A DNA stretch of 63,713 nucleotides, taken from the NCBI GenBank assembly GCA_947304585.1, contig CAMZBI010000011.1, positions 1 through 63,713 of the forward strand. Direction: 5' to 3'. Positions within the stretch are counted from its first letter, which is position 1. Each line of letters starts with the position of its first letter. Position numbers and translations under genes: made by a program. Under the pieces are notes generated by a model. It searched no databases. It worked only from the letters and a program-made list of their open reading frames with translations, and was not told the DNA's origin. Source of the DNA: an uncultured Clostridia bacterium. Its GTDB lineage: Bacteria > Bacillota > Clostridia > UBA1212. Positions 16,139-23,904 of the stretch are shown piece after piece.

Positions 16139-18445
16139 ATGGAAAATCAAATAAAACTGATAGCACAGCGCATACTTGAATCAAGAAGAATCTCAGGAAA
16201 GACAGTTTCCGAGATGGCCGAGATCATCGGAATAACCCCGGAACAGTATGAGGAATACGAGAGGGGTGAAGCGGACTATTCCTTCACTTTTCTCTATAAA
16301 TGCGCCAAAATCTTTGGCATTGACGTTTACGATCTGCTCACCGGCGAAAGCACAAAGCTCTCCACCTACCAGCTGGTAAGAAACGGCAGCGGCTTTCCTC
16401 TTGCCAGGCGGAAAGGTTTTTCCTACAACCATCTGGCCGTCAATTTCAAGGAAAAGCAGACCGAGCCCTTCCTCGTAACCGCTCCTTTCAAGGAGGAAGC
16501 CCTCGATAAGCCCATCCCCCTCTCCTCTCACAGAGGCGTTGAATTTGACTATGTTCTCAGCGGGACCCTGAAGGTACAGATTGGTGATCACACCGAGATA
16601 CTGAACGCCGGCGACAGCGTCTACTACAACAGTGAAACTCCCCACGGAATGATCGCCATTGGCGGGAAGCCCTGCGAATTTTTGGCAATTCTGACAGACG
16701 ACAAAGGCGACGCCCTCTTCTACGAACAACCCGCCGTCACCGAGGCACCCTCCGCTGCTTCGGACAATGCCGCAGATTCCGCCGGAAGGATCGAATATCC
16801 CTCCTATATTTACGAAGATTTCATTGATCTTGAGGAAGACTCCGACGGCAATCTCAGGAACATCCGTTTCAAAAATACAGACAGATTCAATTTCGGTTTC
16901 GACGTAGTGGACAAGATCGCCGCCAGAGAGCCCGAAAGACCCGCCATGCTCCACGTGAGTGTAAACGGTGACGAGAGGCGCTTCACCTTTGAGGACATGC
17001 GGCGCTACACCAACAGAACCGCCAATTATTTCAAGTCCATCGGCATAAAGAAAGGCGACAGGGTAATGCTGGTGCTCAAGCGCCACTATCAGTTCTGGTT
17101 CTCCATCATCGCCCTTCACAAGCTCGGCGCCGTAGCCATTCCCGCTACCAACCAGCTGGTGGAGCACGACTTCGTCTACCGTTTCAACGCTGCAGGTATT
17201 AAGGCGGTCATCGCCACAGCCGACGGCGACGTTGCCAATCAGATCGAAAAAGCCATTCCCTCCTGCCCAGAGCTGGTCGAGAAGGTGCTTGTCGGCGGCA
17301 GCCGCGAAGGCTGGCGTTCCTTTGACAAAGACATTGAGCTTTTCAGTTCCCACTATTCCTACGGCAGCGAGTCCGAAAAGCCCTGTGGCTGGGAGCCAGC
17401 CATCATGTTCTTCACCTCCGGCACCACCGGATATCCGAAGATCGCCGTTCACGCCCACACCTACGCCCTCGGTCACTTCATCACCGCAAGGTATTGGCAT
17501 AGAGTGCGGCCCGACGGCCTCCATCTCACCATATCGGACACGGGCTGGGGCAAAGCCCTCTGGGGCAAGCTCTACGGTCAATGGCTCTGCGGGGCCGCAG
17601 TTTTTGTCTACGACTTCGACCGCTTCAAGTCCGAAGAGATCCTGCCGATGTTCGCAAAATACAACATCACTACCTTCTGCGCCCCACCCACCATGTACCG
17701 CTTCTTCATAAAGGACGAATTGGAGAAGTACGACCTTTCCAGCATTAAGTATGCCACCGTTGCCGGCGAAGCCCTGAACCCCGAAGTCTTCAACGCCTTC
17801 CTGAAGTTCACCGGCCTTAAGATCATGGAGGCCTTCGGCCAGACCGAGACCACCCTCACCGTCGGCAACCTCTCAGGCATGACTCCCAAAGTTGGCTCCA
17901 TGGGCAAACCCTCGCCAATGTACAAGGTTGAGATAGTCGACCCCGACGGCAACCCCTGCAAAACAGGCGACGTCGGCGAGATCGTCATCCACGCACCCGA
18001 CAAAAACTCCCAGGTGGGCCTTTTCCTCGGCTATTACAGGGATCAGGAGCACACCGACGCAGTCTGGCACAACGGCTGGTACCACACCGGCGACACAGCC
18101 TGGAAAGACGAGGACGGCCACTTCTGGTACGTTGGCCGCACCGACGATCTGATCAAGTCCTCCGGCTATCGCATTGGCCCCTTCGAGATCGAAAGCGTCA
18201 TCATGGAACTCCCCTACGTGCTTGAGTGCGCCGTCACAGGCGTCCCGGACCCCATCAGAGGCCAGGTTGTAAAGGCAACCGTCGTCCTCATCAAGGGCAC
18301 CCGCCCTTCCGAGGACCTCAAAAAAGAGATTCAGAACTACGTCAAAAAGCAGACCGCTCCCTACAAATACCCGAGAGTTGTCGAATTCGTTGACGATCTG
18401 CCCAAGACCATCAGCGGCAAGATCAAAAGAAACGAACTGAGATGA
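16139..18445 (+). CDS. XRE-cupin-acyl-CoA synthetase fusion
   Basis: 768 residues in three parts. An XRE-type helix-turn-helix spans about 1-70 (KTVSEMAEIIGITPEQYEEY). A small cupin spans about 125-190 (EFDYVLSGTLKVQIG, AGDSVYYNSETPHGM). An AMP-forming acyl-CoA synthetase runs from about 230 to the end. The synthetase retains FFTSGTTGYPK, AFGQTETT, WYHTGD, GRTDDLIKSSGYRIGP and PKTISGKIKR with the C-terminal catalytic lysine, closest in look to acetyl/medium-chain acyl-CoA synthetases. HTH-cupin regulators normally stand alone; fused here, the enzyme may sense its ligand and regulate its own or nearby genes. The ATG has AGAGGA upstream. The P-loop kinase gene follows after 26 bp. Confidence 0.88.
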   Translation: MENQIKLIAQRILESRRISGKTVSEMAEIIGITPEQYEEYERGEADYSFTFLYKCAKIFGIDVYDLLTGESTKLSTYQLVRNGSGFPLARRKGFSYNHLAVNFKEKQTEPFLVTAPFKEEALDKPIPLSSHRGVEFDYVLSGTLKVQIGDHTEILNAGDSVYYNSETPHGMIAIGGKPCEFLAILTDDKGDALFYEQPAVTEAPSAASDNAADSAGRIEYPSYIYEDFIDLEEDSDGNLRNIRFKNTDRFNFGFDVVDKIAAREPERPAMLHVSVNGDERRFTFEDMRRYTNRTANYFKSIGIKKGDRVMLVLKRHYQFWFSIIALHKLGAVAIPATNQLVEHDFVYRFNAAGIKAVIATADGDVANQIEKAIPSCPELVEKVLVGGSREGWRSFDKDIELFSSHYSYGSESEKPCGWEPAIMFFTSGTTGYPKIAVHAHTYALGHFITARYWHRVRPDGLHLTISDTGWGKALWGKLYGQWLCGAAVFVYDFDRFKSEEILPMFAKYNITTFCAPPTMYRFFIKDELEKYDLSSIKYATVAGEALNPEVFNAFLKFTGLKIMEAFGQTETTLTVGNLSGMTPKVGSMGKPSPMYKVEIVDPDGNPCKTGDVGEIVIHAPDKNSQVGLFLGYYRDQEHTDAVWHNGWYHTGDTAWKDEDGHFWYVGRTDDLIKSSGYRIGPFEIESVIMELPYVLECAVTGVPDPIRGQVVKATVVLIKGTRPSEDLKKEIQNYVKKQTAPYKYPRVVEFVDDLPKTISGKIKRNELR

Positions 18446-18471
18446 ATTAAACCCTTAAGGACCAAAGACTT

Positions 18472-18996
18472 ATGAAGACCGTAATCGTTATAAACGGCCG
18501 CGGCGGCTGCGGCAAGGACACCATCTGCGACATCTGCGCCGGCATTTACCCCGTCGCCAACGTTTCCAGCATCACCCCTATAAAGGAGATCGCCCGCATG
18601 GCCGGCTGGAACGGAGAGAAGGACCCCAAATCCCGGAAGATGCTGGCAGACCTCAAGGAGCTTTTCACTGAGTACAACGACCTTCCCACAAAATACATCC
18701 TCTCCGAGCTGGACAAATTCCTCGCCTCTGACAACGAGATCCTTTTTGTCCACATCCGCGAAGGATCCGAGATCGCCAAGTTTGTGGAAGCTGCGTCTAA
18801 AAGATGCCGGACGGTCTCTCTTCTCGTCAAAAGACTCACGAAGGATTATGAAAACGGAGCTCTTGGCAATGCCTCCGACGACAACGTTGAAGACTTCAAT
18901 TACGACTACACTTTCATCAACGACGCCCCGACTCTGGAAGAGCTGGCAAAAAAGGTGGAAGATTTCTTCAAAAACAAGGTGATGCGGCTTCGGTGA
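18472..18996 (+). CDS. P-loop nucleotide kinase-like protein
   Basis: 174 residues. The Walker A motif VINGRGGCGKDT lies at about 6-17, followed by helical segments and a possible lid (EGSEIAKFVEAASKRCRTVSLLVKRL). The length and motif resemble small P-loop kinases acting on nucleotides or other metabolites (dNMP kinase, dephospho-CoA kinase or phosphomevalonate kinase types), but the substrate is unknown. It follows the acyl-CoA synthetase fusion by 26 bp and is probably cotranscribed. Its last codons and TGA stop lie inside a hairpin-repeat element, so the C-terminal MRLR may be repeat-derived. Confidence 0.7.
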   Translation: MKTVIVINGRGGCGKDTICDICAGIYPVANVSSITPIKEIARMAGWNGEKDPKSRKMLADLKELFTEYNDLPTKYILSELDKFLASDNEILFVHIREGSEIAKFVEAASKRCRTVSLLVKRLTKDYENGALGNASDDNVEDFNYDYTFINDAPTLEELAKKVEDFFKNKVMRLR

Positions 18997-19073
18997 AGGC
19001 TGACGCCGCAAGTGATGCGCCTTGGGCGCAGTGATCAGTGATTAGTGAAAAGTTGTGGTGCGGCTGCGCCGCG
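18983..19073. repeat. Hairpin-repeat element overlapping the kinase stop codon
   Basis: Short palindromes TGCGGC/GCCGCA (18983-19010), TGCGCCTTGGGCGCA (19016-19030) and TGCGGCTGCGCCGCG (19059-19073) are separated by AGTGA-type linkers (AGTGATCAGTG ATTAGTG). Same family as the array at 6174-6430. The first palindrome contains the stop codon of the kinase gene. Confidence 0.8.
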
Positions 19074-19157
19074 ATTGCTGCTGAGCATTCCGCTGAAGCG
19101 CATTGTTCACCGTCACCAACGAGATCAGATATAGCCGCATTGTAGTTTTATTGACAT

Positions 19158-19193
19158 AAAAGCCTCAGGTCCTGAAACAGGTCTGAGGCTTTA
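19158..19193. terminator. Intrinsic terminator downstream of the kinase gene
   Basis: AAAGCCTCAGG pairs with the near-complementary TCTGAGGCTTT around a short loop, with an A-run before and T-rich bases after. It can work for both strands, between the plus-strand kinase gene and minus-strand proA. Confidence 0.8.
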
Positions 19194-19275
19194 TTGTTTG
19201 AATCTGCCTGCCTGAACGCACCGCTGTGCCGGAGGCGCTTTCGCTTATTTCTTCGTCGTCAGCCGTTTCATTTCG

Positions 19276-19410
19276 CCGAAGTCGACCCACTGCGACGAAG
19301 TCGCATCACTCGTGCCGGAGGCACGCCCACTCTTCACTTCGCGAAGCGCATCACTTGCACCGCAGGCGCACCCAGTTCGCCTAGGCGACCCATTTGCGGC
19401 GCCAGCCGCA
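19276..19410. repeat. Hairpin-repeat array abutting the proA stop codon
   Basis: Palindromes include TGCGACGAAGTCGCA (19291-19305), CGTGCCGGAGGCACG (19311-19325), CTTCGCGAAG (19338-19347), TTCGCCTAGGCGA (19376-19388) and TGCGGC/GCCGCA (19395-19410). They are separated by TCACT, CCCACT or CCCA linkers, the complement of the linkers at 6174-6430. The array ends at the base before the proA stop codon. The remainder of 18997-19410 holds the other element and the terminator. Confidence 0.85.
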
Positions 19411-20700
19411 CTATTCTCTCACCTGACCGCTTCCGTTGATCACGTATTTGATCGAAGTGAGCTCGTTAAGGCCCATCGGCCCTCTTGCGTGAAGTTTTTG
19501 ATTGCTTATGCCGATCTCCGCGCCAAATCCGAACTGGAAACCGTCGGTGAACCTTGTGGAGCAGTTGACGTAGACACAGGCTGCATCGACTTCCCTCTTG
19601 AACCTTTCGGCGTTATCGAAGTTCTCCGTGACAATTGCCTCGGAGTGGCCGGTCCCGTAGCGGTTGATGTGGGCGATGGCTTCATCAATGTTTTTCACTA
19701 CTTTTACGGCAAGAATAAGATCGTTGTATTCTGTTTCCCAGTCGAGTTCCGTTGCTTCTTCCGCAACGCTTCGTCCCACAGTTGCAACTGTTTTAGGACA
19801 GCCCCTTAACGTTACACCCTTTTTCTTCAGCGCCACGCAGGCGATGGGCAGGAAGGCTCCGGCAGCCTTTTCGGAGACAAGAAGAGTCTCCATTGCATTG
19901 CAGACTGAAGGCCTTTGAGTCTTGGCATTCAGGACGATGCTTAGCGCCTTTGTCATGTCATAGCTGTCGTCGATATAAGTGTGGCAGTTGCCCTCGCCGG
20001 TCCTGATGACGGGAATCTTGGAGTTTTCCGTAACGTTGTTTATAAGGCCTTTGCCGCCCCTGGGAATCAGGACGTCGACATAGTCCTTCATTTCAAAAAG
20101 AATATTCACATATTCCCGCTCGGTGCGGTCGACAAAAATCACGGCGTCCTCCGGGAGTCCGGATTCCGAAAGGGCCTCTCTGATGCAATCCACGATCGCC
20201 TTGTTTGAGTTGACCGCTTCCTTTCCGCCTCTTAAGATCACCGCGTTTCCGGATTTTAAAGTAAGAGCCGAGCAATCGCAGGCAACGTTCGGTCTCGCCT
20301 CAAAGATCACGCCGATGACGCCAAGGGGTACCCGTTTCTTAACGATCTCCATACCGTTTGGTCTGACCGTACCCCAGAGGATCTCCCCGACGGGGTCCGG
20401 AAGTGAGGCGACCTGAACCATTCCCTCCGCCATGTCACGGATTCGGTTCTCGGTAAGTCTCAGTCTGTCGATCATCTGAGGCCTTACGCCTGTCTCGTCA
20501 GCCCTGCTGATATCCTCTTTGTTGGCTTCAAGTATCAGGTCCTTTTTCTCCACCAGCTTTGCAGCGGCTTTCAGGAGCGCTTCGTTTTTGGCGTTAGTTC
20601 CGGCGCAGGATATAGCCTGCGAAGCTTTTTTGGCTCTGATGCAAATATTCTCAATGTAGTCTCTGCCCTCTCCGGCTTTCGAATCAAACAATACTTCCAT
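19411..20700 (-). CDS. proA: Glutamate-5-semialdehyde dehydrogenase
   Basis: Second step of proline synthesis: NADPH-dependent reduction of glutamyl-5-phosphate. The 429-residue protein shows the usual ProA blocks, including GVIGVIFEARPNVACDC, NAVILRGGKEA and the catalytic Cys in RPSVCNAMETLLV, plus SEAIVTE and STRFTDGFQFGFGAEIGIS near the end. It starts 6 bp after the proB stop, so the two are translationally linked. Its TAG lies directly against a hairpin-repeat array. Confidence 0.97.
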   Translation of the reverse strand: MEVLFDSKAGEGRDYIENICIRAKKASQAISCAGTNAKNEALLKAAAKLVEKKDLILEANKEDISRADETGVRPQMIDRLRLTENRIRDMAEGMVQVASLPDPVGEILWGTVRPNGMEIVKKRVPLGVIGVIFEARPNVACDCSALTLKSGNAVILRGGKEAVNSNKAIVDCIREALSESGLPEDAVIFVDRTEREYVNILFEMKDYVDVLIPRGGKGLINNVTENSKIPVIRTGEGNCHTYIDDSYDMTKALSIVLNAKTQRPSVCNAMETLLVSEKAAGAFLPIACVALKKKGVTLRGCPKTVATVGRSVAEEATELDWETEYNDLILAVKVVKNIDEAIAHINRYGTGHSEAIVTENFDNAERFKREVDAACVYVNCSTRFTDGFQFGFGAEIGISNQKLHARGPMGLNELTSIKYVINGSGQVRE

Positions 20701-20706
20701 AGCAGT

Positions 20707-21519
20707 TCACCGTTTATTCTCGGGAACAAAAACAGTCCCGACTTCTTTTTCGTCAAGAATATCGTATATTACTTCCGGCTTTTCTCCGTTGGCAATGACC
20801 GCAAAAATGCCCGACGCAGCTGCAAGCCGTGAGGCATGGACCTTGGTGAGCATACCGCCTGTCCCTAGAGAAGTCCCGCTTCCGCCGGCATTTTTCTCTA
20901 TTTCTTCAGAAAGATCGGTTATCGTGTGCAGCAGTATGGCGTCCTTGTTCTGCTGTGGATTCTTGTCATAAAACCCGTCAATGTCTGAAAGAATGATCAG
21001 CAGGTCCGCATCGGTCAGCTTGGCCACTATGTACGAGAGGTAGTCGTTGTCTCCGTATTTGATCTCGTCCACTGCAACCGTGTCGTTCTCGTTGACGATA
21101 GGCACCACACCCATTGCCAAAAGTTCGTTGAAGGTGTTGATCGCATTGTGCCTTGACTCTGCGCCGTCCGTCACGTCCTTTGTGAGAAGCACCTGGGCCA
21201 CCGTTTGGGAAAACTCGGAGAAAAACCTCTCGTAAATATTCATCAGCATGAGCTGTCCGACTGCAGCAGCTGCCTGCTTGCCCGAAAGAGTGGCGGGTCT
21301 GCCCGACAGTTTCAGCTTGTCCACGCCAATGCCAATGGCTCCCGAGGTCACAAGGATAACTTCTTTTCCGCGGTTCATTAGGTCGCAGATGACCCTTGTG
21401 AGGTGACCGATCCTGTTGAGATTCACGTGGCCGTTGTCGTAGGTAAGGCTTGTGGTCCCTATCTTTATAACGATCCTTTTGGAATCCGATATTTTGCTTC
21501 TGTCTTTGTTGGTGTCCAT
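20707..21519 (-). CDS. proB: Glutamate 5-kinase (without PUA domain)
   Basis: First committed step of proline synthesis, phosphorylating glutamate. The 270 residues cover only the amino-acid kinase domain: IVIKIGTTSLT, LVTSGAIGIGVDKL, PIVNENDTVAVDEI and GTGGMLTKVHASRLAA. The C-terminal PUA domain present in the ~365-residue E. coli-type enzyme is absent, as in some other bacterial ProB proteins. It has an AAGGTG site and forms a proBA operon. Feedback control by proline should still be possible, since that site lies in the kinase domain. Confidence 0.95.
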   Translation of the reverse strand: MDTNKDRSKISDSKRIVIKIGTTSLTYDNGHVNLNRIGHLTRVICDLMNRGKEVILVTSGAIGIGVDKLKLSGRPATLSGKQAAAAVGQLMLMNIYERFFSEFSQTVAQVLLTKDVTDGAESRHNAINTFNELLAMGVVPIVNENDTVAVDEIKYGDNDYLSYIVAKLTDADLLIILSDIDGFYDKNPQQNKDAILLHTITDLSEEIEKNAGGSGTSLGTGGMLTKVHASRLAAASGIFAVIANGEKPEVIYDILDEKEVGTVFVPENKR

Positions 21520-21571
21520 AATATCACCTTCCGTGGCGCCTGCCCGCTAAACGGACCGGCCGACTGTTCTT

Positions 21572-22486
21572 TTATTCGCCGGATGCAGCCTTTTTTTCAA
21601 GAGAAGTAGTGCTCATGAGCCAGTTGGCGATACCCTCGGCAATCAGTTCCTGATATGGTTCGGAGGTCAGGTTCACGTCCTCTTCCCTGTTCGACATAAA
21701 ACCGCATTCGATAATGATCGACGGAACTGTCGACCAGTTAAGTCCCGTGTAATTGTCGGATCTGTTCACGTTCCGTTTTGTGGCACCGGTTGCTGCGGAG
21801 AAGTAAAGCAACAGTTCCTCAGCCAGTTTTTTCTCATATTCGCCAAGGGCTTTGTACTCCGCGGTGCCGTCGCCGTTGCCTCTGACCCAGGCCTCCACTC
21901 CGTTGACGTCCGGGTTTTCAGCACCGTTGCAGTGGATCCTCAGCACAACGTCGCAGCCTGCCTCGTTGCAGATAACCGCCCTGTCGATATTTGAGAGGTT
22001 GACCTCGTGGGTCTCCCTGGTCATTACAACGGTTGCACCCAATGATTCCAGCTTGTCTCTTATTTTGAGAGATATCTGGAGCGTGGCGATGTATTCCGGA
22101 ATATTGGTGAATTTTCCCGCAGTTCCGGAGGTTGTTTTCGCCTTCATTGTCCCGTTGTTGACGGAGGAATTTTTATCGGATCCCCAGGGAGCGCAGGGCT
22201 CTTTTTCGCTGTTGCCGGATGCCTGGTGACCGGGATCGATTCCTATGATCAGTCCCGCAAGAGGTCCGGGCGTCGGAGTTGGTTCTTCGGTGGGTTCCTC
22301 TGTTATTTCCGGCGTTTCCGAAGGGCTCTCTGTTTCGGATGCTGTGCTCTGTTCCGTCGGCGCAGGGGTCTCCTGACCGAAAGGACTTCTTCCCTGTCTC
22401 GTTGAAACAACAAAAATGATAAGTCCGAGTATAAGAGCCACGGACAGCAGCGCAACAACTGTTATAATCATCAATTTGTTTCTCAT
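21572..22486 (-). CDS. Membrane-anchored N-acetylmuramoyl-L-alanine amidase
   Basis: 304 residues from the ATG at 22486, which has a perfect GGAGG; a longer frame upstream has no such site. The N-terminus is an uncleaved-looking TM anchor (LMIITVVALLSVALILGLIIFVV), then a Thr/Pro/Glu-rich spacer, then an Amidase_3 catalytic domain: IGIDPGHQ (Zn His), VVLRIHCNGA (Zn His) and IIIECGFMSN (catalytic Glu). It cleaves the lactyl-peptide bond of peptidoglycan outside the membrane. It lies between trmFO and proB on the same strand. Confidence 0.92.
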   Translation of the reverse strand: MRNKLMIITVVALLSVALILGLIIFVVSTRQGRSPFGQETPAPTEQSTASETESPSETPEITEEPTEEPTPTPGPLAGLIIGIDPGHQASGNSEKEPCAPWGSDKNSSVNNGTMKAKTTSGTAGKFTNIPEYIATLQISLKIRDKLESLGATVVMTRETHEVNLSNIDRAVICNEAGCDVVLRIHCNGAENPDVNGVEAWVRGNGDGTAEYKALGEYEKKLAEELLLYFSAATGATKRNVNRSDNYTGLNWSTVPSIIIECGFMSNREEDVNLTSEPYQELIAEGIANWLMSTTSLEKKAASGE

Positions 22487-22572
22487 AAATCCTCCATAGA
22501 GCCCATAAAACCTGTGTAACCTGTTCCGGGATGCACAAGGCTTCTCACAGGCCGCCAAAATTCCCGGACATA

Positions 22573-23904
22573 TCAGATGTTCTCTTCCGAGATAAAATCC
22601 CGCAGAACATTCAGTGCGTTTTCGGCAATTGCCCTTTTCTTTGCGGTCTTGTCTCTTATCTTCAAACCGGAGACACAGGAAGAATCAACGATCCCGAAAT
22701 TTGCTCCCATTGGCTGAAAATCTTTTCCGCCGTAGTTTGCGACATAATTGGCCAGTGCCCCGGTCACCGTCGACAGCGGGAAGACAGCCCGCTTCTCTCC
22801 CAGCACATATTTTGCGCAGTTGATTCCGGCGACAATTCCGGAATCTGCAGATTCCATATACCCTTCTACGCCGGTTATCTGTCCGGCAAAGAAGATTGCC
22901 GGGCTGTCATAACCTTTAAGTCTGTAATCCTCGCCAAGGAGCCCCGGCGATTTGATGTAGGTATTCCGGTGCATCACACCGTATCTTGCATACTCCGCTT
23001 TTTCCAGTCCGGGAATCATTCCGAAGACCCGCCTCTGCTCTGGAAACTTCAGTCTCGTCTGGAATCCCACCAGATTATACAGGGTCCCCGCCTCGTCGTC
23101 CTGGCGCAGTTGCACCACTGCATATGGTCTGGTACCGTCGGGGCAGGTAAGGCCCACAGGTTTCAGCGGACCGAATTTCAGCGTGTCGCGACCCCGCCTG
23201 GCCATTTCCTCCACCGGCATGCAACCTTCGTAGAGATTGACTGAATCAAACTCTTCCACCTCCGCGGTTTCAGCGCTGACAAGGGCATCATAAAAGGCGT
23301 AGTACTCGTCCTTCGTCATTGGACAGTTTATGTAGTCCGCTGTGCCCTTCCCGTACCTTGCGGCTTTGAAAGTTCGATCATGATCGATTGAATCGTAATA
23401 CACTATCGGCGCCGCGGCGTCAAAAAACTTCAGAGACGAATTCCCCATAAGCCCTGCGATGTCATTGGCAAGGCCCTCCGAAGTGAGAGGTCCGGTGGCA
23501 ATTATAACCGCGTCGCATTCCGGAAGGTCCGACAGGGAAGATATCTCTTTTCTTACGATCGAAATATTTCTGTGAGATTCGATCTTTTCCGTAATTATTC
23601 GGGAAAACATTTCTCTGTCAACGGCGAGGGCCTGTCCGGCGGGAACCCTCGAGGCGTAGGCAGCCTCAACACAGACCGAACCCAGAATGCGCATTTCCTC
23701 CTTAAGGAGGCCCGATGCGTTCTCAATGTTCACCGCTTTCAGTGAATTGGAACAGACCAGCTCCGCAAATCCGGGATTGCCGTGGGCGGGAGAATACTTT
23801 TCAGGTTTCATCTCAAACAGAGTGACCTTGACGCCTCTGTCGGCAACCTTTAAAGCCGCCTCGCACCCCGCAAGTCCTGCGCCGATGATACAGATTTCAG
23901 CCAT
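22573..23904 (-). CDS. trmFO: Methylenetetrahydrofolate-tRNA-(uracil-5-)-methyltransferase TrmFO
   Basis: Folate- and FAD-dependent enzyme that makes m5U54 in the T-loop of tRNA, typical of Gram-positive bacteria. The 443-residue frame starts at the ATG at 23904, giving AEICIIGAGLAGCEAAL, the FAD Rossmann motif. Further blocks are SNSLKAVNIENASGLLKEEMR, CPMTKDEYYAFYDAL and FAGQITGVEGYMESA. Its start overlaps the topA stop by 8 bp, so the two are translationally coupled. Longer upstream starts would lie inside topA and are rejected. Confidence 0.96.
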   Translation of the reverse strand: MAEICIIGAGLAGCEAALKVADRGVKVTLFEMKPEKYSPAHGNPGFAELVCSNSLKAVNIENASGLLKEEMRILGSVCVEAAYASRVPAGQALAVDREMFSRIITEKIESHRNISIVRKEISSLSDLPECDAVIIATGPLTSEGLANDIAGLMGNSSLKFFDAAAPIVYYDSIDHDRTFKAARYGKGTADYINCPMTKDEYYAFYDALVSAETAEVEEFDSVNLYEGCMPVEEMARRGRDTLKFGPLKPVGLTCPDGTRPYAVVQLRQDDEAGTLYNLVGFQTRLKFPEQRRVFGMIPGLEKAEYARYGVMHRNTYIKSPGLLGEDYRLKGYDSPAIFFAGQITGVEGYMESADSGIVAGINCAKYVLGEKRAVFPLSTVTGALANYVANYGGKDFQPMGANFGIVDSSCVSGLKIRDKTAKKRAIAENALNVLRDFISEENI

